Shown: piece by piece, positions 21,637 to 27,126 of the stretch
Layout of the letters: each line of letters opens with the position of its first letter
Position numbering within the stretch: the stretch's first letter is position 1
NCBI GenBank assembly: GCA_035290025.1
Contig: DATDVL010000033.1
Location: 1-27,126 of the forward strand
From: DATDVL01 sp035290025
Lineage (GTDB): Archaea > Nanobdellota > Nanobdellia > SCGC-AAA011-G17 > DATDVL01
DNA length: 27,126 bases
Direction: 5' to 3'
Position numbers and translations under genes: made by a program
Notes under the pieces: model-generated
What the model was told of the DNA's origin: nothing
What the model saw: the letters and a program-made list of their open reading frames with translations, nothing else
Database searches by the model: none

Positions 21637-23366
21637 AAAAATTCTTCACCCTACGCGTCTGGATACTCATCTTTGCAATTATATTTGCCATCCTCGCCAT
21701 CAGCCCACGACCATGGGCAAGCGGTGTTATCATCAACAGCATCGACGAAGGAAGCAAAGAAGCAGAACAAGGATTCACCCTAGGAGAAAAAATTCTCAGC
21801 ATTAACAACCAGCCTATTATGACACTACAAGACTACCGCGAAGCAACACAACCCTACCAAGCAAAAACACAAAACATAACCATCACGACTACTGCAGAAA
21901 CACTCGACATCAGCATCACGGACAACCTACCTTTCACCATCAACGAAAACCTGACCATCATTACCACAGAACAAGAAATCACCATCGGCAGCAACCTTAC
22001 CAGCATCAACAACCAGCCCATAACCAGCATGAAAGACTACATCACAACCATAGAAAAAATCATGCCCGCAAAAACTATCACTCTACTTACCAACAAAAAA
22101 GAATACGCCTACCTCACACCAGGAACTATCAAACTCAACGTCGGACAAGCAAAAAAAAGCAACATCCAACAAGGACTAGAACTAGCAGGAGGAACACGCG
22201 TCGTCATAGCACCCTCAAGCAACCAAACTGTCACTGACAAAAACATCCAAGACCTTATCGCAGTCCTAGAAAACAGACTCAACGTTTACGGACTTGCAGA
22301 CCTCAAAATACGAGCATCCAATGACCTAGCAGGAAACAAATTCGTCGTCGTAGAACTAGCAGGAGCAACACGAGAAGAAGTCAAAGAACTCATAGGACAA
22401 CAAGGAAAATTCGAAGCAAAAATAGGCGACGAAACCGTCTTCATCGGAGGACAAGGAGACGTACCCTTCGTCTGCAGAGACGACGGAGCATGCTCAGGCA
22501 TCGTACCACCCTGTATAGAAGAAGCACCACAACAATGGAGCTGCCAATTCAGATTCCAAATAAAACTCAGCCAAGCAGCAGCAGAACGACACGCACACGT
22601 CACCAACACCCTCACGATTAATGGCACACCTGGTGATACTTATCTCAGCAAAAACCTCGACATGTACCTTGACGGAAAACTCGTCAACAGCCTACGCATA
22701 GCAAGCGACCTGAAAGGACAAGCACTCACCGACATCGTCATCAACGGACCTGGCTACGGAACAACAGAACAAGAAGCAGCAGCAGAAGCCATCAAAGAAA
22801 TGAACAAGCTACAAACTATCCTCATCACCGGAAGCCTACCATTAGAAATACACATCGTCAAAGCAGACACGATAAGCCCAGCACTCGGAAAAGAATTCCT
22901 CAACAACAGCATCACCGTAGGCATCATCGCACTCCTCCTGGTCGGCGGAGTAATCTACGCACGCTACAGAAAACTCAAAATAGCATTACCCATCATGATC
23001 ATCGTCAGCAGCGAAATACTCATCACTCTAGGCGTAGCAGCACTCATCAACTGGAACCTCGACCTCGCAAGCATAGCAGGAATCATAGCAGCAGTAGGAA
23101 CAGGCGTCGACGACCAAATCATCATGACTGACGAAGCACTACGCAAAGAAACAGAATTCCTCAACTGGAAACAAAAAATCAAACGAGCATTCAGTATCAT
23201 CTTCGGATCAGCATTCACCATGATAGCAGCCATGATACCACTCTGGAACGCAGGAGCAGGACTTGTCAGAGGATTCGCCGTCACGACCATCATCGGCGTC
23301 ATCATAGGCATACTCATCACACGACCAGCATTCGCCAGCATCATTTCTAGCTTATTAGAAGAATAA
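21633..23366 (+). CDS. secD: Protein translocase subunit SecD with PDZ-like N-terminal insert
   Basis: Read from the ATG at 21633 (Shine-Dalgarno AGGAGA at 21622-21627) the protein has 577 residues. Helix 1 (about 9-25) is followed by SecD P1 core motifs, including GLELAGGTRV (181-190), a four-Cys loop (VPFVCRDDGACSGI... CIEEAP... WSCQF), then five helices with GVDDQIIMTDE (491-501), the archaeal D4 motif. Between helix 1 and GLELAGG are about 150 extra residues. They begin GVIINSIDEGSKEAEQGFTLGE, a PDZ-like opening, and repeat SINNQPI twice (56-62 and 124-130), each followed by a xxKDY/xxQDY helix. This looks like one PDZ domain and a second, degenerate one. It acts with SecF in late export steps; the PDZ-like part may bind substrate ends (inference). 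Confidence 0.93.
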   Translation: MKKFFTLRVWILIFAIIFAILAISPRPWASGVIINSIDEGSKEAEQGFTLGEKILSINNQPIMTLQDYREATQPYQAKTQNITITTTAETLDISITDNLPFTINENLTIITTEQEITIGSNLTSINNQPITSMKDYITTIEKIMPAKTITLLTNKKEYAYLTPGTIKLNVGQAKKSNIQQGLELAGGTRVVIAPSSNQTVTDKNIQDLIAVLENRLNVYGLADLKIRASNDLAGNKFVVVELAGATREEVKELIGQQGKFEAKIGDETVFIGGQGDVPFVCRDDGACSGIVPPCIEEAPQQWSCQFRFQIKLSQAAAERHAHVTNTLTINGTPGDTYLSKNLDMYLDGKLVNSLRIASDLKGQALTDIVINGPGYGTTEQEAAAEAIKEMNKLQTILITGSLPLEIHIVKADTISPALGKEFLNNSITVGIIALLLVGGVIYARYRKLKIALPIMIIVSSEILITLGVAALINWNLDLASIAGIIAAVGTGVDDQIIMTDEALRKETEFLNWKQKIKRAFSIIFGSAFTMIAAMIPLWNAGAGLVRGFAVTTIIGVIIGILITRPAFASIISSLLEE

Positions 23367-23371
23367 CAACT

Positions 23372-23590
23372 TTAAATAGGAAGATTGACAGGCAACTCCA
23401 TGTCTAAACTCTTACCTTTCAACAAACGCTTCTTAAAATTAATAACAGTAAGACCAACAATATTCCCTTCTTTATCACGATGCTCAAAAACATCATCATC
23501 AACTTCTCGCCCTACAGATTCAACAAGTCTCCCTAGAGTAATTTCTAATATATCACCTTCTTTATCGTAATGAATAACTATTTTTTTCAT
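23372..23590 (-). CDS. DUF2283-type small protein, likely antitoxin
   Basis: The 72-residue protein begins KKIVIHYDKEGDILEITLG, then VGREVDDDVFEHRDKEGNIV and GLTVINF, the DUF2283 pattern of a Y-D-x-E-x-D strand, a D-x-x-G turn and a closing hydrophobic strand. DUF2283 proteins often lie beside RelE- or PBECR-like toxins and act as antitoxins in many predicted pairs. Here its ATG overlaps the upstream nuclease-like gene's TGA (ATGA), so the order is toxin then antitoxin. The C-terminus (LKGKSLDMELPVNLPI) may be the toxin-neutralising arm. The stop lies 5 nt from the secD stop on the other strand. Confidence 0.75.
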   Translation of the reverse strand: MKKIVIHYDKEGDILEITLGRLVESVGREVDDDVFEHRDKEGNIVGLTVINFKKRLLKGKSLDMELPVNLPI

Positions 23591-23874
23591 CGTATCACAT
23601 CCACTTGGAAACTAGTAATAACAAAGCCACTACCATTTAAATATTTAACTAGGACCATAACATAACTGTTCTTCTCCTTCTCCCAAAGATAATAATAAAC
23701 TATCATTGTATTAGACTTACTTGGACGAAGAATAACAGGATTTACCAACGCATTACGTATCTTTTCAACAGCATTACTCATAGTATAATGCTTACTAACA
23801 ATATGCTTCCAACGCTCATGCGATAAGTGAATCAGCCTACCAGAACAATCTCTGACAACAAAAATGTTGACCAT
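23587..23874 (-). CDS. PBECR-like (Barnase/EndoU/ColicinE5/RelE-like) small nuclease, likely toxin
   Basis: The 95-residue protein has the compact pattern of phage/TA-type small RNases: a first strand (VNIFVVRDCSGRLIHLS), then a helix with RWKHIVSKHY containing two His (24, 29), a helix with VEKIRNALVNPVILR, a tyrosine-rich strand (TMIVYYYLWEKEK), and YVMVLVKYLNGSGFVITSF at the end. His, Lys and Tyr residues of these positions are the likely catalytic set, as in PBECR-like families. It is first in a two-gene unit with DUF2283. TATA at 23895-23904 suggests leaderless transcription. Strand composition is balanced (31 A+C of 60 at 23701-23760), unlike the flanks, which suggests recent transfer. 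The assignment is from pattern, not a search. Confidence 0.65.
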   Translation of the reverse strand: MVNIFVVRDCSGRLIHLSHERWKHIVSKHYTMSNAVEKIRNALVNPVILRPSKSNTMIVYYYLWEKEKNSYVMVLVKYLNGSGFVITSFQVDVIR

Positions 23875-23894
23875 ACTCTAGTTATCGAAAAATT

Positions 23895-23904
23895 CTAAAT
23901 AAAC
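23895..23904 (-). promoter_or_regulatory. TATA box of the toxin-antitoxin-like pair
   Basis: GTTTATTTAG on the minus strand is centred about 26 nt before the ATG at 23874. No operator-like palindrome is apparent around it. Confidence 0.45.
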
Positions 23905-23928
23905 CTTTCCCAGAAAAAACCGAAAACC

Positions 23929-24453
23929 TTACGAGAACATCTTAGGATAATAAAAAAGCACATCACGTAACGCAGAGCCATTCACCATACCATGCAAGAC
24001 AGCATCTATAACCACACAACCCAAAGGGTACACCCCTCGCTGCATACGATACGCGGCACATACCATACCCGTACGCGTCTCACCCTTCTTACAATGCACC
24101 AACACTCGGCCTTCTAAACCTGCTATCGTTTTGACTATATTGTTCACATGACTAGGAGTCATCTCCCGACGACGATGAAAAGGAAACTGATGGATAGTCA
24201 CGGAAGCATCATCAAACCAAGAAGACAACCAATCGCCAGGCACTAAAGAAACAATATGCTGAATACCATAAGTACCACGAAGATGATGAACCTGCGAAGG
24301 AAAAACAAGACCACTGCGAAACAACTTGTAGTCCACACAATTGAAATTTTTTGGTAGCAATGGAGCAGTCTTATCTAATTCAACAACATTCTGAGGGACA
24401 GGATCAACCGCCTTCCACGGCTCGCCAATAGGTTCATGATAACGAATAAGCAT
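23929..24453 (-). CDS. Cys-based (dual-specificity/tyrosine-type) phosphatase
   Basis: The 174-residue protein contains the phosphatase loop HCKKGETRTG (120-129), with nucleophile C121 and phosphate-binding R127. The stretch NFNCVDYKLFRSGLVFPSQV followed by a YGIQHIVSL strand is typical of the Siw14-like and dual-specificity group, which act on phosphotyrosine, phosphoinositides or inositol pyrophosphates. The expected general-acid loop, FPFHRRREMTP, holds no Asp; a Glu or His there may serve, or activity may differ. It lies directly after the glycosyltransferase gene, sharing a TAATG junction, so both should be made together. A joint role in glycan or lipid-linked sugar metabolism is inference. 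Confidence 0.82.
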   Translation of the reverse strand: MLIRYHEPIGEPWKAVDPVPQNVVELDKTAPLLPKNFNCVDYKLFRSGLVFPSQVHHLRGTYGIQHIVSLVPGDWLSSWFDDASVTIHQFPFHRRREMTPSHVNNIVKTIAGLEGRVLVHCKKGETRTGMVCAAYRMQRGVYPLGCVVIDAVLHGMVNGSALRDVLFYYPKMFS

Positions 24454-25151
24454 TAGAGCCTCAAACGGATTTTCAATAAAGAAATAAACATTCTCGGAAT
24501 AGCACGACGCATATCTAAATGAGAATCAGGATTATCCTCCCATGTAATAGGAACTTCTTTAATTATAAACCCGCGCAGTTTCAACAAGTACAACACACCC
24601 ACATCAAAAGCCCACCCGTGATTCTTTAACTCTGGCAAAATCTTCTGTAAAGCAGAACGCTTGAAAACCTTTGCACCCGCCTGCGTGTCAGAAAAATCCA
24701 ACCCTAAAAGAACACGCACCAAAATATTAAGACCACGAGACGCTAAACGACGAAACACAGGCTGCGCACGAGTAACTCTTGCACCCTGCATCCAACGAGA
24801 ACCCATGACACAATCAGCATGAACAGCTTGCTGCACAATAGCAAAAACCGTTTCTGGCTTGGTAGCATTATCAGCATCAACATATACAATAACATCACCC
24901 TTCGCCAGTCTAAAACCTTCAATAATAGCACCACCCTTACCCACCTTGAAAGGAATATTCTTCACCAGAAGCTCCCTATGCAAAACAGCCAAACCCTCAA
25001 CAATCTTTACGGTAGTATCAGAACAATTATTAGGGACAACAATAACCTCAAAGGACTTACCCGACTGGCGAAAAAACTGCAGATAAGCCATAATGGTCGA
25101 GCGAATAACCTTTTCCTCATTCAACGCAGGAATAATAATCGACACATCCAT
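24453..25151 (-). CDS. GT2 glycosyltransferase, dolichyl-phosphate sugar synthase type
   Basis: From the ATG at 25151 the protein has 232 residues. It starts MDVSIIIPALNEE, the GT-A nucleotide-binding strand of GT2 enzymes. The metal-binding DxD is VDADN (91-95). Other family features are GKGGAI (71-76), SDTQAGAKVF (154-163) and HGWAFDVGVLYL (178-189), then EVPITWED (199-206), the pattern of ALG5/DPM1-like dolichyl-phosphate glucose or mannose synthases. No C-terminal membrane helices are present, so it is the soluble/peripheral type. It would load a sugar onto polyprenyl phosphate for surface glycan or protein N-glycosylation; the many NxS/T sites in neighbouring surface proteins fit this. 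The longer frame to 25214 is rejected because the TATA box at 25171-25180 lies within it. Confidence 0.9.
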   Translation of the reverse strand: MDVSIIIPALNEEKVIRSTIMAYLQFFRQSGKSFEVIVVPNNCSDTTVKIVEGLAVLHRELLVKNIPFKVGKGGAIIEGFRLAKGDVIVYVDADNATKPETVFAIVQQAVHADCVMGSRWMQGARVTRAQPVFRRLASRGLNILVRVLLGLDFSDTQAGAKVFKRSALQKILPELKNHGWAFDVGVLYLLKLRGFIIKEVPITWEDNPDSHLDMRRAIPRMFISLLKIRLRL

Positions 25152-25170
25152 ACCCTCACGACCGCAAAAC

Positions 25171-25180
25171 AGTTTATAAC
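25171..25180 (-). promoter_or_regulatory. TATA box of the glycosyltransferase-phosphatase unit
   Basis: GTTATAAACT on the minus strand is centred about 25 nt before the ATG at 25151, giving a leaderless message and deciding the start. Confidence 0.5.
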
Positions 25181-25211
25181 ACTTACGGACGAGACAACTA
25201 GACAATAGTAA

Positions 25212-25221
25212 CACTTAAATA
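25212..25221 (+). promoter_or_regulatory. TATA box of the lipoprotein-like surface gene and purB
   Basis: CACTTAAATA is centred about 27 nt before the ATG at 25244, so transcription should begin close to the start codon. Confidence 0.4.
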
Positions 25222-25243
25222 ATCACCATCCTCAACACCACCA

Positions 25244-26824
25244 ATGCTAAGATTACGAAAACGACTAGCGGAAATCAGCATAGGCATAGCAGGACTTGCA
25301 GCAAGTGCATGCGATACAAAACCCCAAGAACCAATAATACTTCCACAAGGCCACCCGCAAGAAGTTCCTACTACATCCACTCCTAAAATAAAACCTATCC
25401 AGCAAGAACAACCAAAAGAGGTACAACTATCAGATAATCTACCACCAGAAAGACTCGTTGTAGAAAAAAAGACAGAAAACCATTATGAACTAAGAAAAAC
25501 ACGAGGACAAGCACCAAACATAGGATCCTTTGAAACAGGATACATACCCGAAGAAGCAAAAAACTATCTTGACATCCACACAAAAGTAACAGATAGTGAT
25601 GGAGACCTTGAAGAACTCCTCCTTGAAGAAAGCACCGACGAAAACACCTGGAAAGAAATAGCACGAAGAAAAACTGAAAAAAAAGGAATTCTTATCGACG
25701 AAGGCTATGGGCTATATACCACCTTTAACATAACACAAACAACACTGGGGACCTACACCTACAGACTTACAGCAACAGACAAATACCACAACACCGACCA
25801 AAGTACAATAACACACACGTTCCAAGGAGGAACGACTGACAACGAACCAAACATAACAGCCATACTTTTCTTCAACAGTTTATGGACAGCAGAATCGAAA
25901 ACACTAGGTTCCTTAGTACTCAACCTGCGAACAAGAGACCGAGGACCTAACGCTGGAATAAAAACCATATCTGTCACCAAAAATGGTGAGACTATCTTTA
26001 CCCAATCAGGAGAAGAAAACAGAGACCTAGAAAAAAACATTATACTTACCTATGAGCCAGAAACAACAGCAGACTATACCATCAGCGTAACTGACCAAGG
26101 GAATAATACTACCACAGAAAAAAGAAAAATCATTTACGGCAAAAAAAGACAACCACCACGAGAAGGCATTGAAGAAACATTCCAAATTAAAGAAGATTGG
26201 GAAAGCAAAACATGCCTTATCACCCAAGGATTTGGAAGTTTCCCAGAAATAAGAACATTTTTAGGACCAGCATTTAGTCGAACAGACTGCACCGCAACAT
26301 TCAATACCTTTGCCACAGATCTTGAAGGACTACAAACATTAGAACTCTTAGAAAGTAGAGACGAAAGAAAAACCTGGCAAAAAATACAAGAGCACACCCT
26401 AACAGGGAGTTACAGCTCACCCGAACTTAACGTAGAATGCGAAGAAGAAACCACACGCTACTACCAACTCTGCGTAGAAGACACTGACGGAAATAGCACA
26501 TTATCATCAATTCTAAAAGTAAACTACCAACCAGAAAAAGAATTATTAGAAGACCAACTACCAAGGATTATACTACAACAACGACTAACAGGCCTACACC
26601 TACAAGCACTCGACACGGGAGGAAACAGAGGAATAACCCTGCTTACTATTACCAACAATAACACACCCATCTATTCGAGAACTATTGAAAGAATAGCAGA
26701 CTATAGGACCCTAATCACCTGGGATGAACTGCAACCAACAACAGGAGACAATATTTATGATATCATTGTTAAAGACCAAGGAAATCACGAAACAAAAGAA
26801 CAAATAACCATTACTGTAAAATGA
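25244..26824 (+). CDS. Lipoprotein-like surface protein with duplicated beta-domain pairs
   Basis: The 526-residue protein starts with a basic n-region (RLRKRLAE), a hydrophobic core and GLAASAC with Cys at 23, a plausible lipobox; cleavage would leave the Cys lipid-anchored. A Pro-rich linker (24-60) follows. The rest shows two copies of a two-domain unit. Domain A (about 75-195 and 309-429) shares DSDGDLEELLLEESTDENTW with DLEGLQTLELLESRDERKTW. Domain B (about 200-300 and 438-526) shares VTDQGNNTTTE with VKDQGNHETKE. All are beta-rich, like Ig or fibronectin folds. No membrane helix follows. It is likely displayed on the cell surface; function unknown. The stop overlaps the purB start in ATGA, an odd pairing of a surface protein with a purine enzyme. 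Confidence 0.8.
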   Translation: MLRLRKRLAEISIGIAGLAASACDTKPQEPIILPQGHPQEVPTTSTPKIKPIQQEQPKEVQLSDNLPPERLVVEKKTENHYELRKTRGQAPNIGSFETGYIPEEAKNYLDIHTKVTDSDGDLEELLLEESTDENTWKEIARRKTEKKGILIDEGYGLYTTFNITQTTLGTYTYRLTATDKYHNTDQSTITHTFQGGTTDNEPNITAILFFNSLWTAESKTLGSLVLNLRTRDRGPNAGIKTISVTKNGETIFTQSGEENRDLEKNIILTYEPETTADYTISVTDQGNNTTTEKRKIIYGKKRQPPREGIEETFQIKEDWESKTCLITQGFGSFPEIRTFLGPAFSRTDCTATFNTFATDLEGLQTLELLESRDERKTWQKIQEHTLTGSYSSPELNVECEEETTRYYQLCVEDTDGNSTLSSILKVNYQPEKELLEDQLPRIILQQRLTGLHLQALDTGGNRGITLLTITNNNTPIYSRTIERIADYRTLITWDELQPTTGDNIYDIIVKDQGNHETKEQITITVK

Positions 26825-27126
26825 ACCCACCATCACTCCCCGACATTCTCGCAACACGCTACGCAACGCCAGAACTACAAGCAATATTCTCAGAAGAAGG
26901 AAAAATAATCTTAGAACGAGAATTGTGGATAACTGTCATGAAAGCACAACAAACACTAGGACTCCACATTCCCAGCGAAGCCATAACAGCATACGAGCAG
27001 GCCATACACAACATTGATCTCACACGCATTAAAGAACGAGAACGAGTCAAACGACACGACGTTGACGCACGCATCGACGAATTCAACCATGTCGCAGGGC
27101 ACACATTCGTTCACCAAGGGATGACC
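26821..27126 (+). CDS. purB: Adenylosuccinate lyase, N-terminal part (runs off the window)
   Basis: The 102 codons in view start MNPPSLPDILATRYATPELQ and include IFSEEGKIILERELWITVMK, then IDLTRIKERERVKRHDVDAR and IDEFNHVAGHTFVHQGMT. The last two match the archaeal/bacterial PurB N-terminus: the RHDV.A...EF region and the H.GMT(S) substrate motif at the window edge. PurB cleaves fumarate from SAICAR and adenylosuccinate in purine synthesis. It begins with an ATGA overlap with the surface-protein stop, so its translation is likely coupled to that gene. The C-terminal two thirds are outside the window. Confidence 0.93.
   Translation, partial: MNPPSLPDILATRYATPELQAIFSEEGKIILERELWITVMKAQQTLGLHIPSEAITAYEQAIHNIDLTRIKERERVKRHDVDARIDEFNHVAGHTFVHQGMT

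Overview
The window looks like a gene-dense segment of an archaeal chromosome, most likely a DPANN-type lineage (Woesearchaeota/Pacearchaeota-like; the lineage is inference). Archaeal marks are TATA boxes about 24-28 nt upstream of most first start codons (leaderless transcripts), tRNA genes without an encoded CCA, a secF-secD pair in archaeal order, a PIN-ATPase-KH protein of the COG1855 type, TrmI, an HTH_10 regulator, a TrmB regulator and an archaeal-type PurB. Several secreted proteins end in a short Cys motif, one membrane helix and a cytoplasmic tail.

Layout. 1-1.6 kb: the start of a secreted low-complexity protein and two overlapping methyltransferase genes, all on the minus strand. 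1.6-2.5 kb: tRNA-Leu(CAA), sharing a symmetric TATA box with the methyltransferases, then a cupin gene broken by one base at a homopolymer. 2.6-6.7 kb: a bacterial-type Hsp70 cassette (grpE-dnaK-dnaJ) with a second J-domain protein divergent from it. 6.9-11.8 kb: trmI, the PIN-ATPase-KH gene, tRNA-Arg(CCT), an HTH_10 regulator and small unknown genes, most with their own promoter. 11.8-14.3 kb (minus): an ornithine-carbamoyltransferase-like enzyme with altered substrate motifs, carbamate kinase, a DoxX membrane protein and tRNA-Gly(TCC). 14.3-20.6 kb: two large membrane-anchored surface proteins, unknown genes, and a TrmB regulator divergent from an unknown gene across a palindrome. 20.7-23.4 kb: secF-secD, with PDZ-like sequence in SecD. 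23.4-27.1 kb: a toxin-antitoxin-like pair (PBECR-like nuclease/DUF2283), a Cys-phosphatase and a GT2 glycosyltransferase, a lipoprotein-like surface protein with a duplicated two-domain unit, and the 5' part of purB.

Genes in a transcript are tightly coupled: ATGA overlaps join grpE-dnaK, secF-secD, toxin-antitoxin and surface protein-purB; TAATG junctions join arcC to the carbamoyltransferase and GT2 to the phosphatase. Convergent neighbours abut or overlap. No stretch over 300 nt lacks a gene; the longest gap is 6656-6921.

Most of the window is strongly A+C-rich on the plus strand whichever strand is coding. The Hsp70 cassette shows the opposite skew, and three short islands (about 0.93-2.55, 16.07-17.34 and 23.37-23.93 kb) show little skew. 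This points to an inversion or insertion of the Hsp70 block and recent arrival of the islands. No single spectacular new system is evident; the best leads are the reverse-skew Hsp70 block, the non-canonical carbamoyltransferase, the PDZ-bearing SecD, the TrmB/palindrome locus, the operator-like palindromes before the PIN-ATPase-KH gene and the toxin-antitoxin-like pair.
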